A DNA stretch of 64,000 nucleotides from Tritrichomonas musculus (lineage: Eukaryota > Parabasalia > Tritrichomonadida > Tritrichomonadidae), in NCBI GenBank assembly GCA_039105265.1, contig JAPFFF010000017.1, positions 620,001-684,000 of the forward strand. The letters run 5' to 3'. The notes under the pieces were generated by a model that was not told the DNA's origin, did not search any database, and saw nothing but the letters and a program-made list of their open reading frames with translations. Each line of letters opens with the position of its first letter. Position 1 is the first letter of the stretch. The translations under genes and the position numbers were made by a program. Shown in pieces: positions 1 to 8,324 of the stretch.

Positions 1-1106
1 CGAGTTCTATCTCTAAGCCCTCTCTGTGAATCTACTTCATCCCCGGAGGGGCTGAGAGCTCGCGCATCATCACTGGAATACTCATCCCCAGAGATGTTGA
101 GAGGTTGTGCCGGATGTCCCTGTGATTGCCTCTGCGATTGCTGTTGCGAATGTTTCAGCTTACGTCGTATATCAGTCATTGCGCGTTTCCCAACTCGATA
201 TTCTTGTAATGAACCATTTGTTTTTCGAGCAACAACGGATGTCGTCCCTGGTCTCCTATCGGTGGACATATATACCCCATTTGGACTGACCTTTGGCTGA
301 TTTCGCACCTCATTATCCCTATATTCAGCTTCACGTGGGTCATATGGATTTTGCTCATGATCGCTACTCTCACTAGCTTCATCACTCCTATCACTCCTAA
401 CCTCACCCCCAAAGGGGTTGAGAGCTGTCGCATCATCACTGCTGTACTCATTGGATATAAGCTTTTTCCGAGGGTGATATGTTGTGTGCTTGTGATACCA
501 ATCCTTAGTCCTCCGCTTGAATGGGGAAGTCTCATCATTGACCATAATCCTTTTACGAGGTGGGGTTCTACCAAAAACCGCATCACTTGTGAATGAAAAT
601 TGTATGGGTTTTGGACCCCTATCGGGCTGAGCTGTCTGATTCACCTGGAATAGCGGAAGTTGTTCAAAGCAATATATGGCTGGTAACAGTAATGGGTTTG
701 AATAAACCGATATCTCGAACCCTATAGGGTGATCCCCAGGTGATTTAGTTGTGTTTGCAAGGACTGTATCCTTGAAATATTTCCTGGGGTAGGCTATATA
801 TGAATTTGCTCTGAGTCTATTATTGGGTCCCTGAACCAGGATCATGCAATAATCATTCACCGATGCCACGAATTTGGATCTCCAGATGTATGTAGGGACC
901 TCTTCATACGAATTCATTGTGAATGTGGCTCCGACTTTATCAATCGTATAGTCATGAACGACTGGTGGTGGAACTAAGTCACGTGGGAAATATAGTTTGG
1001 TAACCTTATCAACATCGAGGTACACAGCTGATAAGTATTTTGAGTACGGCAATTCGCGATATTGACCTGGTTTCAACGTATAAACATCAAGGTATTCATC
1101 CTGCAT
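1..1106 (-). CDS. Polinton structural protein candidate, partial (runs off window)
   Basis: An open frame on the minus strand begins at the ATG at 1104-1106 and stays open to the window edge (about 368 codons seen). The first ~190 residues look globular and beta-rich, starting MQDEYLDVYTL. The rest is hydrophilic, charged and rich in Ser/Asp/Gln, and contains a repeated EYSSDDA-type motif at two places (about 51-90 and 417-455). A TATTTTTG box lies at 1112-1119, five bases before the ATG, as for other genes of this element. By position and build it could be a minor capsid or penton-type protein, but I do not recognise a family signature; that role is a guess. Confidence 0.6.
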   Translation of the reverse strand, partial: MQDEYLDVYTLKPGQYRELPYSKYLSAVYLDVDKVTKLYFPRDLVPPPVVHDYTIDKVGATFTMNSYEEVPTYIWRSKFVASVNDYCMILVQGPNNRLRANSYIAYPRKYFKDTVLANTTKSPGDHPIGFEISVYSNPLLLPAIYCFEQLPLFQVNQTAQPDRGPKPIQFSFTSDAVFGRTPPRKRIMVNDETSPFKRRTKDWYHKHTTYHPRKKLISNEYSSDDATALNPFGGEVRSDRSDEASESSDHEQNPYDPREAEYRDNEVRNQPKVSPNGVYMSTDRRPGTTSVVARKTNGSLQEYRVGKRAMTDIRRKLKHSQQQSQRQSQGHPAQPLNISGDEYSSDDARALSPSGDEVDSQRGLRDRT

Positions 1107-1111
1107 TTACC

Positions 1112-1119
1112 CAAAAATA
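1112..1119 (-). promoter_or_regulatory. TATTTTTG box of Polinton gene at 1106
   Basis: On the minus strand TATTTTTG lies five bases before the ATG. The identical octamer precedes the genes at 2728, 3741, 6001 and 6801 at 5-11 bases. T-run variants precede those at 3020, 3056, 4090, 8242 and 9701. Confidence 0.5.
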
Positions 1120-1144
1120 AACTCCTATATGGGCCATACTGTGG

Positions 1145-1477
1145 TCAATAGATTAGCAAGCACGATAGCACGAATGCATCGGGTTTTATCTCATTACCAT
1201 ACAGGTCTGTGAACCATATTTTGAAATCCCGCTTGGTCCTGTTGAGCATCTCATACTTGCGATACTTGGTTTGCCGTCGGTTGGCTAGCATTATGAAGTG
1301 GTCACAGTATGGGTCGAATTCGACAATATCCGAGTGTACCATCAAATCGCCGATGATGGTCTTATTCACGATAGCTCCCACATACTGCACTACGATGTAC
1401 TTCTTATTGCGACTATATATGAAGTCCTCAGGTAGCTTAAACTCGGTGGTCTGCGTATGGAAATAGCGCTTTGGCAT
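1145..1477 (-). CDS. Small Polinton protein, unknown function
   Basis: A 110-residue frame, basic and rich in aromatic residues, beginning MPKRYFHTQTTEF. Its ATG comes directly after the stop codon of the integrase gene (three bases between), on the same strand. Unlike most genes of this element it has no T-rich box of its own in front, so it may be expressed from the integrase transcript. No recognised domain. Confidence 0.55.
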   Translation of the reverse strand: MPKRYFHTQTTEFKLPEDFIYSRNKKYIVVQYVGAIVNKTIIGDLMVHSDIVEFDPYCDHFIMLANRRQTKYRKYEMLNRTKRDFKIWFTDLYGNEIKPDAFVLSCLLIY

Positions 1478-1480
1478 TTA

Positions 1481-2728
1481 TTAGACAGCAAAGTACTGCT
1501 TATAGGCTTCACCTAGTGATCCATAATCTAGTGCCACGAGTCGGGTGTACATGATGGGGACAGTTATGGTAGCTCGCTCATCATCCGTCATAGGCTTTCG
1601 ACCAGTTTTGGTTTTGGTACCATTAGTGTCATCCCTGGTATACGGTACATAGAACGCAGTTCCTGCTTGCTTATCATCATTCAACTGGAATCTACGATAT
1701 GGGTTCAGCAGTTTGCATTCGACGTTCCCATTATGGTATCTTATGAATTCGGCAATCTCATTGAACACACGCCTCTGCTTCTCATGCTTCTTCACAGTTT
1801 TGGATGTATCGTAATGGACCAATATGATATTGCCCTTGCGATAGCTCAGTAGACCATCCATTTGCATACTATTTTTGACTCGCCGTAGCTTCCGTTGGCA
1901 ATCCCTGATGTATCTCCATTCCAAGTCAGGGTTGTGCTGCATTTGATTGGGTGTGTAGTATATCCACTTGGGCTCCCTTGCTAGATACGGGTCATATTGG
2001 ATTCCATCATCTCGGTAATTGGGATTGGGCATTCGTAGAGACCGATGTGGTGTGTTGTTATAGAAGTGGACCATCTGTTGCATCAGGAATGGGTCTCCAA
2101 TCCGACGATTATCTAGACCGAATGCATTGCGGAGTGTCCTAATGGTTGCATCAACGATTTTGTGAGCGTTGTTGTGTTTGGATTTATCGACAATCACTGC
2201 ATTGCGGTCAATCAACACGTTTTTGGTACCTGCATATGCATTTTTGTCTGGACTTCCGTAGGGGATTATATCAAGCACTTTGAGTAGGTTATTCTCACCG
2301 TCGCATTTGATGGTATTGAATTTGAAGTCATCATATTTCTCGAGAATGATCTTGGCATATGCAGCCTTGATGGTATCAGCTAGTCTGTCCTTAAGAGGTT
2401 CCACGATTAGGTACCGCGTGTTGACATTCACCATGATGAGGTAAATGGTTTCATGGGATACCAATGACTGGATTCCATTAGCCGTTGTAGCGTACTTCAC
2501 AAACATCAAATCGACTTCCCAGCATCCGGGTTCCAATGAGAAATCGGGTTTTGAATAGGAATTGCATGATTTCAATTTGAAGTCCTTCACGAATGGCTCA
2601 TGATGAGATACTGGGTTGATGATGAACTGCGATGGGTCCAGTTTCGATATCTTGGATTTGAATGGGTACTTGAGCAGCGAATTGTACTCCTTATCGAATA
2701 GCTTGAACGATTTCCTGTTGTCAGACAT
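1481..2728 (-). CDS. Polinton RVE-family integrase
   Basis: This 415-residue protein would insert the element DNA into the genome by the RNase H-fold (DDE) reaction shared with retroviral integrases. The core is visible at about residues 65-250: a WEVDLMFV strand carrying the first Asp, an IKCDGENN strand carrying the second, and a HKIVDATIRTLRN helix followed by VHFYNNTPHRSL, the usual end of an RVE core. A C-terminal region (about 285-370) contains a small basic beta-rich segment, as in many integrase tails. A TATTTTTG box at 2737-2744 sits eight bases ahead of the ATG. Length is normal for Polinton integrases. Confidence 0.85.
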   Translation of the reverse strand: MSDNRKSFKLFDKEYNSLLKYPFKSKISKLDPSQFIINPVSHHEPFVKDFKLKSCNSYSKPDFSLEPGCWEVDLMFVKYATTANGIQSLVSHETIYLIMVNVNTRYLIVEPLKDRLADTIKAAYAKIILEKYDDFKFNTIKCDGENNLLKVLDIIPYGSPDKNAYAGTKNVLIDRNAVIVDKSKHNNAHKIVDATIRTLRNAFGLDNRRIGDPFLMQQMVHFYNNTPHRSLRMPNPNYRDDGIQYDPYLAREPKWIYYTPNQMQHNPDLEWRYIRDCQRKLRRVKNSMQMDGLLSYRKGNIILVHYDTSKTVKKHEKQRRVFNEIAEFIRYHNGNVECKLLNPYRRFQLNDDKQAGTAFYVPYTRDDTNGTKTKTGRKPMTDDERATITVPIMYTRLVALDYGSLGEAYKQYFAV

Positions 2729-2736
2729 TTAATGGG

Positions 2737-2744
2737 CAAAAATA
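2737..2744 (-). promoter_or_regulatory. TATTTTTG box of Polinton integrase
   Basis: Minus-strand TATTTTTG eight bases upstream of the integrase ATG, followed by CCCATTAA. Same box as in front of four other genes of this element. Confidence 0.5.
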
Positions 2745-2786
2745 GTGGTTCCAATAGGTCTATGGGATTCCCGGTTGACACCATAT

Positions 2787-3020
2787 TTAGTGGTTATCGC
2801 TTGATAATTCAGCGAGCTCATTCTCGAGTTTGGCGACCTTCTCCTTCAGACTATTGATGTCCTCAATCAGTGATTCACGAACGGCTAGTCCATTGCTACC
2901 CAGCATACCCCCTTTGATGTTATTGAGGTGGCCCTTATACATATAGCACTTCTCCTTGAGATCATGCTTGATGCGCTTCAGCTCTGGAATCTCCTTCTTG
3001 TATTCACCCAATTCAGTCAT
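2787..3020 (-). CDS. Small coiled-coil Polinton protein
   Basis: A 77-residue frame rich in Glu, Lys and Leu. A heptad-like stretch (INSLKEKVAKLENELAEL, about residues 53-70) predicts a coiled coil. A T-run followed by GCGC lies about ten bases before the ATG, and the divergent gene at 3056 starts 35 bases away, so the two share a promoter interval. Function unknown; small coiled-coil proteins are common in these elements. Confidence 0.6.
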   Translation of the reverse strand: MTELGEYKKEIPELKRIKHDLKEKCYMYKGHLNNIKGGMLGSNGLAVRESLIEDINSLKEKVAKLENELAELSSDNH

Positions 3021-3055
3021 TTAGATGCGCAAAAAAAGTGTTTTTTCAGGATTAA

Positions 3056-3283
3056 ATGTCATATGAGGAACGCCGCGTATTAAGAGATTCAAATGGGCTC
3101 ACGTACTTCAATCACCTGGAACGTCACATGCGAAATAGGCGAACCATTAGTTGTACCAAACCCACAGTCCAAAAATATGACGATAAGGGGAGTATTGTGC
3201 ATGACCCAATCATCAAATCAACCTCATCAACAGTACACCACTCACTCAATCACCAGGTAATCCCAAATAACTCCAAGATCTAA
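3056..3283 (+). CDS. Small Polinton protein, unknown function
   Basis: A 75-residue hydrophilic basic frame starting MSYEERRVLRDSNG. A TTTTTTCAGGATTAA leader precedes the ATG, in line with neighbouring genes. Its end overlaps the convergent coiled-coil gene by four bases, a packing seen again at 7787-7790 in the same element. No domain recognised. Confidence 0.5.
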   Translation: MSYEERRVLRDSNGLTYFNHLERHMRNRRTISCTKPTVQKYDDKGSIVHDPIIKSTSSTVHHSLNHQVIPNNSKI

Positions 3284-3741
3284 TGCCTCAGGAGGTTGTT
3301 CATGGCATCGGTACACTCATTCACGGTACTGGTGAGCTGATTTATTTTTGCGGTGATCACGCCGATGGTGTTCTCCAGCGTGGTAATCCGTTTGGTGTAG
3401 TCATCTACTGTTGACTGCAATGCATTGATGTCAGCTCGAATGCTGGCGAATTGGATCTCCACCAGTGTATCACTATCGGCTGGCTTGGTGATCTTCTTGA
3501 GAAACACATTACTGGAGCCATCCTTGCCAGTGCGTTTGGTAATCCTGTACTCGCATTCGGGGGTGATTATTTTGTAGGTTTTATTGAGGTAATTGGTGGT
3601 CTTCTCATTGAACATGTCCTTGTACTTCTGGTAGAACAGGTCGAACTCCTCTACTGAGTTGAACGTGCGCTGCTCCTGCTTGTTATCATTAATGACCCTA
3701 ATATCGCATTGAGCTATATGTTTCATACCATCGCAATTCAT
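3280..3741 (-). CDS. Polinton coiled-coil protein, possible fibre/stalk
   Basis: I place the start at the ATG at 3739-3741 (MNCDGMKHIAQCD), giving 153 residues, because a TATTTTTG box lies at 3753-3760 just upstream. The frame is open further to 3795, but that longer start would overlay the box. The N-terminal half looks globular; the last ~60 residues have regular hydrophobic spacing (ALQSTVDDYTKRITTLENTI) typical of a trimeric coiled coil, as in fibre or tail stalks of double jelly-roll viruses. The fibre role is inference only. Confidence 0.6.
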   Translation of the reverse strand: MNCDGMKHIAQCDIRVINDNKQEQRTFNSVEEFDLFYQKYKDMFNEKTTNYLNKTYKIITPECEYRITKRTGKDGSSNVFLKKITKPADSDTLVEIQFASIRADINALQSTVDDYTKRITTLENTIGVITAKINQLTSTVNECTDAMNNLLRH

Positions 3742-3752
3742 TTCAAAACGGA

Positions 3753-3760
3753 CAAAAATA
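3753..3760 (-). promoter_or_regulatory. TATTTTTG box deciding the start at 3741
   Basis: Minus-strand TATTTTTG eleven bases upstream of the ATG at 3739-3741. It lies inside the longer possible reading frame, which is why I prefer the shorter protein. Confidence 0.45.
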
Positions 3761-3791
3761 TATTCGCATGTATGTGGATATTCGATGATGA

Positions 3792-4043
3792 TCAAACCTT
3801 GTCCAGTATGGATTTGCCTATTTCACCAACCTTACCAACCGTTCCCAATCCTCTATCAATAGTATCAATTAATCCACCTGCGCCAGGTATCAATCCTGCA
3901 ATTGGTTTGACCCTATCAATGATTTGTCTACCAGCGTTGACAACTGATGGTAGTTTATCGACAACTCTCTGTGCGACATTCCTGAGTGTAGATCCCACTT
4001 TGCGGAATCCATTTTTGATCTTCTTGAAGATGCCAATTCCCAT
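3792..4043 (-). CDS. Small amphipathic Polinton protein
   Basis: The start is taken at the ATG at 4041-4043 (MGIGIFKKIKNGFRKV), giving 83 residues. The open frame extends to 4070, but that longer version would consume the promoter interval shared with the capsid gene. The protein is small, basic and amphipathic, with a Gly-rich hydrophobic centre (LIPGAGGLIDTI). This resembles membrane-active minor virion proteins of adenovirus-like systems; the comparison is by composition only. It lies head-to-head with the major capsid gene (46 bases between), which fits a virion role. Confidence 0.55.
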   Translation of the reverse strand: MGIGIFKKIKNGFRKVGSTLRNVAQRVVDKLPSVVNAGRQIIDRVKPIAGLIPGAGGLIDTIDRGLGTVGKVGEIGKSILDKV

Positions 4044-4089
4044 TTGATATATAAAAAAATGCGATTTCATGGTTTTTTGCGAGATTCAA

Positions 4090-5958
4090 ATGCGCTACAG
4101 GAACGAACGAGCTCACAATTTGAAGTACGAGGCCGGTAATGTTATGGAGACATTCCAGAGCATGCGGAACATCATCAATGTGAATGATGGTACCAGGAGC
4201 TTCTCATTCAGAACCGTCGATTGCCATGACCAGCCAGCCCCATTTCACCAAGGCCAGTACTCGCAGATCTCATTAACACACCCCGACCACTTCATTAGCG
4301 ATGTCGATAAAGGCTTCCTCACATTCCACATCAGACTTGATTTGCAATTGAACACCGATACTGCCAAATTGCGATTGATTGAAGATCCCGATAACCTCTA
4401 CAAACTATTCGTGGGATACAAGTCCTCGAACCAATTGTTTGACAGGCTAGAGATCCTCCATAACAATGTCAATGTCGGATACCAGCAAAATGAGTGCATT
4501 CGCGAGGGCTTCCTATACTCGGTTTTGAAACCAGAGACTGAGAAGAAGCGCCGCAGATTCGTTCACAGCTTATGGGAAAATGTCTCGAACTATAGTCAAA
4601 CACATGCTGGTGTATATGTCAATCTCAATGACTTCAAGGACAATGGCAAGACCACTGCTGAATTCGACTTGAATGTACCATTTGATGACTTGCTTGCATT
4701 GCAGGCATTCGACTTATTCCCGAACGGGATCATTGGTGATTTAGCTATTAGATTCCAAGTCAGTCCAGCAGGTCTAGTATGGGCAGTCATTGATCCATAT
4801 ACGGTTGCTGAAGCTAAGGCATTCCTGGAAGATGATGATCACATTACGATGAAGCAATTGGAGCAGTTACGTGAGATCAAGGCCCGTGGTAAACTCAAGA
4901 GGCAATTCACTCAAATCGGTAATGAGGCCCTTATACCAGGGGTATTCGATAATACCATCACATTCAAGTACAATATCTGCGCCGAACATGGAATTCCAGT
5001 TAATGACACACCGATTGAGATCACATTCGGATTTACAGATGCTGAATATGAGAAATTCGGTATTAAGAAGACTATGGATCTGAAGGAGATCGCACGCCAT
5101 AACCCAGACTATACAGGCACTATTGAAAGCAATATGGCAATTCAAATCGTTGAAGAACATAATGCGATCAAATACGAATCACAACCAGCAACACTCACCG
5201 TTAACCAAATGACCATCACTCTCTGCAAGTCCAATATGCAAGGATATGGCGTTTGTGAATCCACTCGTGCAAGCATTGAATCCATCTTACGTGAGGGCCT
5301 AGTAATCCCATCTCAAAAGGTCGATTACCATGCATTCCCAATTGCAGCCGCCGCAAATGGTATCAAGTCCACATTGAATATCCCATTAATCAATGTCACA
5401 AGCATGTCATTACTGTTCCCCAAGCATCACAATGATTTGACTGTATTTGAGAATCCCGTTTACCAAAACTGCTATTTGAATATTGGTGGTAAGAACTTCC
5501 CAGATGAGAATGTCAGTACCATTGGTGCTAGATTCTTCGAAAGCCAATTAACAGCTGGAGACCTCGATGGTATCACACTCCAATGTACAAAGGAGTTCGA
5601 GGATAGCTTCACCATGCCCAAGAACGATGGCGATGGAAATAGGTATAAGAACACACTGAGTGATGCCACATCATTTGTATTCAATGTCCAAACAGAACGT
5701 GCATCTGCTGGATACTGTTATGATGGCTTAGATGGTGGCAAAGGCAATATCCAAATACAAGTCAATGGTCAACCCATATTCACTGGCAGTAATGACACGT
5801 ATTACAATATTATCGAACCAAGTGGAGCTGTTGTTAGACCACCACCTGTACAACTCTGTTTATGCAGAGACACCTACTTCAAGCTCTCACTCGATGGCCT
5901 TGAGTATATCGATGATGAATCACCAGCTGGCTCACAAGTTGATCCAGAAATGGCATGA
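4090..5958 (+). CDS. Polinton major capsid protein (probable)
   Basis: A 622-residue protein, the largest in the visible part. Start chosen at the ATG at 4090 (MRYRNERAHNLK), preceded by a TTTTTTGCGAG leader; an in-frame ATG at 4069 is less likely because it overlaps the divergent leader. Size, position beside the ATPase and small virion genes, and beta-rich composition with acidic loops match the double jelly-roll major capsid protein of Polintons. I see segments such as DKGFLTFHIRLD and LNIPLINVTSMSLLFPK that look like strands of such folds, but the fold itself cannot be shown from sequence reading. If correct it would build the icosahedral shell. Confidence 0.75.
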   Translation: MRYRNERAHNLKYEAGNVMETFQSMRNIINVNDGTRSFSFRTVDCHDQPAPFHQGQYSQISLTHPDHFISDVDKGFLTFHIRLDLQLNTDTAKLRLIEDPDNLYKLFVGYKSSNQLFDRLEILHNNVNVGYQQNECIREGFLYSVLKPETEKKRRRFVHSLWENVSNYSQTHAGVYVNLNDFKDNGKTTAEFDLNVPFDDLLALQAFDLFPNGIIGDLAIRFQVSPAGLVWAVIDPYTVAEAKAFLEDDDHITMKQLEQLREIKARGKLKRQFTQIGNEALIPGVFDNTITFKYNICAEHGIPVNDTPIEITFGFTDAEYEKFGIKKTMDLKEIARHNPDYTGTIESNMAIQIVEEHNAIKYESQPATLTVNQMTITLCKSNMQGYGVCESTRASIESILREGLVIPSQKVDYHAFPIAAAANGIKSTLNIPLINVTSMSLLFPKHHNDLTVFENPVYQNCYLNIGGKNFPDENVSTIGARFFESQLTAGDLDGITLQCTKEFEDSFTMPKNDGDGNRYKNTLSDATSFVFNVQTERASAGYCYDGLDGGKGNIQIQVNGQPIFTGSNDTYYNIIEPSGAVVRPPPVQLCLCRDTYFKLSLDGLEYIDDESPAGSQVDPEMA

Positions 5959-5982
5959 GAAATACGGCATTAGGGGTAAAAA

Positions 5983-5990
5983 TATTTTTG
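5983..5990 (+). promoter_or_regulatory. TATTTTTG box of Pro-rich Polinton gene
   Basis: TATTTTTG ten bases upstream of the ATG at 6001, in the 42-base gap after the capsid gene's stop. Confidence 0.5.
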
Positions 5991-6000
5991 CACTTTGGAA

Positions 6001-6621
6001 ATGACTCTCCATAAGGCTAGAATCCTATCAAGTGAGAATGATGCGAGTGTTAAGCAGGAGCAGAATGTGAATATTAAGATCGCCGCGAATAGACCTCCAC
6101 CAGTTCAACCGGTATCATACCCTCAAGTCCCACAGATGCAACCCCAAATGGGATATACTCAAACTGGCACCCAGGATGCAAATTTTACTACAGCCTCGAC
6201 AACTGGTGCATATCCATCAGTTGCTCCAATAAACAGTCCACCCCAAGGAAGTTCATTCCCTGAGTCTCCGACAATAGATCGATCATTAGACCCCGACACT
6301 GACGACTTGGGTACCAAAAATAAATTCCTCGAGATATTGCTGAGCATCTATGAGACCAATCCACTGAGGATGAACAACTACCTAGTGTGTCATAGCAACA
6401 CGCTGATGGAGCTCATTAAGATACTCACTAAGGCTGATAGGGTTGAGCTGGTCATCAATGAGGACAGTGGGTGCACTGGTTGTGTTTCGAACTCGAAGTA
6501 CATGAAAATCGACAAGATACTGGTGTCCAAAAACGGGGTATCCAATGAGTTGAAATACGGATATAACCATGTATGGACCGAGCTCATAAGGCACTCGATA
6601 TCACTCAAAATCTGTATTTAA
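6001..6621 (+). CDS. Polinton Pro-rich protein with C-terminal globular domain
   Basis: Starts at the ATG at 6001 (MTLHKARILSSEND), ten bases after a TATTTTTG box at 5983-5990; 206 residues. Residues ~25-95 form a Pro/Gln/Thr-rich linker (RPPPVQPVSYPQVPQMQPQ). Residues ~100-206 form a compact alpha/beta region with two close cysteines (SGCTGCVS). It follows the capsid gene in the same direction, so a capsid-associated role is plausible, but no family is recognised. Confidence 0.6.
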   Translation: MTLHKARILSSENDASVKQEQNVNIKIAANRPPPVQPVSYPQVPQMQPQMGYTQTGTQDANFTTASTTGAYPSVAPINSPPQGSSFPESPTIDRSLDPDTDDLGTKNKFLEILLSIYETNPLRMNNYLVCHSNTLMELIKILTKADRVELVINEDSGCTGCVSNSKYMKIDKILVSKNGVSNELKYGYNHVWTELIRHSISLKICI

Positions 6622-6631
6622 ATTCGCATAA

Positions 6632-6781
6632 ATGGCCAGCGCTAGTGAAATCATCATGAATATACTATTGGGATTGATATTGGTGACCAATGTAGTTGAA
6701 CTGCTATTACTGGTATCGCTTACAGCTGAAGATGAGCCACCTGAGCTGACCGATGAGCTGAGGCGCACATTGTATGCGTAA
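6632..6781 (+). CDS. Small single-pass membrane protein of the Polinton
   Basis: A 49-residue frame (ATG at 6632, stop at 6779-6781) fills the gap between the Pro-rich gene and the ATPase gene. Residues ~8-30 (IMNILLGLILVTNVVELLLL) form one strongly hydrophobic segment, followed by an acidic tail. The leader AATTCGCATAAATG resembles those of neighbouring genes. It may be a membrane-anchored accessory or virion protein; no homolog is recognised. Confidence 0.5.
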   Translation: MASASEIIMNILLGLILVTNVVELLLLVSLTAEDEPPELTDELRRTLYA

Positions 6782-6787
6782 GAGCTT

Positions 6788-6795
6788 TATTTTTG
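6788..6795 (+). promoter_or_regulatory. TATTTTTG box of packaging ATPase gene
   Basis: TATTTTTG five bases upstream of the ATPase ATG, placed between the small membrane protein's stop and the ATPase start. Confidence 0.5.
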
Positions 6796-6800
6796 ACTAA

Positions 6801-7790
6801 ATGCTGTATTACAAGCGCCTACGACCAACCCTTTTCGACTATACATCTATTGAATTATCAGACAGTTCCAGTAGTGATCCAATTGATCTTGATACATTCG
6901 ATAGGTACCGGAAGCAGCAACCGGTATCCAAGAGGTTTGATGTGGATGCGGCTATGAGTGAGGCCTATTCCAAGAATAGGGATAAAATCACCAATGCATC
7001 CATAAGGCCAATCGCTAATGGGATCTATGCGTGGTACAATACTTTGAACATACTGGTGGCATCACAAGGCAAAGGCAAGAGCCATACAGTTATTCGCGAT
7101 ATCATTCAAATGGGTAGACTCAGTAATGGGAGGTTTGGGGGAGCACCTGAGGATTCACAGAATCCGTTCACTGGCACTCATAAGCCCATTGGGCTCTTCC
7201 ATATGATCGTGTATGTGAGTAAGAACGGTATTATAAATGATTCCACATTTGAATCTCAACGCGAGCTCATCAACTTGCCCATTGTGGTCGTCGCTGATAG
7301 CAATGCTGAACGGTATTTGAAGGAGCTCGATCTATGGAAGGAGTTGTATAACAAATATAGCTCGGTTGGGAAGACATCTATTGACGAGTCCAAGCTACAG
7401 CAGATGTTTGAGTTCCTCCATATCAGCAAACTCGGGAAACCCAATGTACCACTCAACACCATAATCCTGTGCGAGGACTTCATTAAGAGCAAGCTGTTGA
7501 AGTCAGCATACTTCACAAACTATATCACCCAGTTGCGCCATAAGAACTCAATCGTGTACATCAATATCCAGTTCTTCAAGGGGGTGCCAACCGATTACAA
7601 AAATAACTGCACATCATTCTTCATATTCAATGGGTTCTCGCGACAGAAACTCAATTACATATATCAGCAGGTGAGCATACCTTGTGAGTTCGAGGAGTTG
7701 TGGCAAAAATATAGGACCTTATCGGGCCATGATTTCATATTGGTGAACACGGTTGAACACGATATGCAGGTCATATATAGCAAGGTTTAA
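6801..7790 (+). CDS. Polinton genome-packaging ATPase (A32/FtsK-HerA-like)
   Basis: A 329-residue P-loop ATPase expected to pump element DNA into capsids. A Walker A motif is visible at about residues 87-97 (VASQGKGKSHT), and a Walker B-type strand at about 213-220 (NTIILCEDF) is followed by a region with the spacing of A32-like packaging ATPases (FTNYITQLRHKNSIVYINIQ). The N-terminal ~60 residues are Ser/Asp-rich. A TATTTTTG box at 6788-6795 lies five bases before the ATG. The 3' end overlaps the convergent gene at 7787 by four bases. Length agrees with other Polinton ATPases. Confidence 0.85.
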   Translation: MLYYKRLRPTLFDYTSIELSDSSSSDPIDLDTFDRYRKQQPVSKRFDVDAAMSEAYSKNRDKITNASIRPIANGIYAWYNTLNILVASQGKGKSHTVIRDIIQMGRLSNGRFGGAPEDSQNPFTGTHKPIGLFHMIVYVSKNGIINDSTFESQRELINLPIVVVADSNAERYLKELDLWKELYNKYSSVGKTSIDESKLQQMFEFLHISKLGKPNVPLNTIILCEDFIKSKLLKSAYFTNYITQLRHKNSIVYINIQFFKGVPTDYKNNCTSFFIFNGFSRQKLNYIYQQVSIPCEFEELWQKYRTLSGHDFILVNTVEHDMQVIYSKV

Positions 7791-8242
7791 ACCAAATCGT
7801 GATGCTTGCCGATGAATACATCCGGTTCTGCAATATTGTATTTTTCACGTAATCTGGCGATGAGATCCTTGGTATTTATATTGGTTCGCTCAATCGAGTG
7901 GTTGTAGTAGGGGCATCCCTTGTATTCGTGCTTTTCGGTATTCCCATTTACGAAGAACTCATGCATGTTGGCACTCAATTTGCGTCTACTATTGGATGAT
8001 AGTTTGACAAATTCAAGGCTCATCTCCATGAGCTTATTAGGGTAGAATCTAATGGTTTCAGAACCATTCTGGAGTGATACATATAGGACCCTCGCGAGGT
8101 ACAATGAGTTCTTCAAGTTGAATGGGAACTTGTCACATAATATCGCGAAATTGCATTTGGCAAATCCATCAGGCTTTGGCAATAGGGCTACTAGTGTGTT
8201 GATGTATTCGTAGACATTGAGGTGGTTTGGAGTGGCTTCCAT
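7787..8242 (-). CDS. Polinton protein of unknown function
   Basis: A 151-residue mixed alpha/beta frame beginning MEATPNHLNVYEYI. The leader TTTTTTTCCGCATTCCAAATG is almost the same as that of the gene starting at 9701, suggesting co-expression of the two. A Cys-Pro-Tyr-Tyr segment and a charged C-terminus are seen; no catalytic motif is recognised. Confidence 0.6.
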   Translation of the reverse strand: MEATPNHLNVYEYINTLVALLPKPDGFAKCNFAILCDKFPFNLKNSLYLARVLYVSLQNGSETIRFYPNKLMEMSLEFVKLSSNSRRKLSANMHEFFVNGNTEKHEYKGCPYYNHSIERTNINTKDLIARLREKYNIAEPDVFIGKHHDLV

Positions 8243-8324
8243 TTGGAATGCGGAAAAAAATCAATATTCAAATATCAAAATACGGGTTTTCCCAAAATCA
8301 TCTGGGGTCCAAAAATAGATCATC

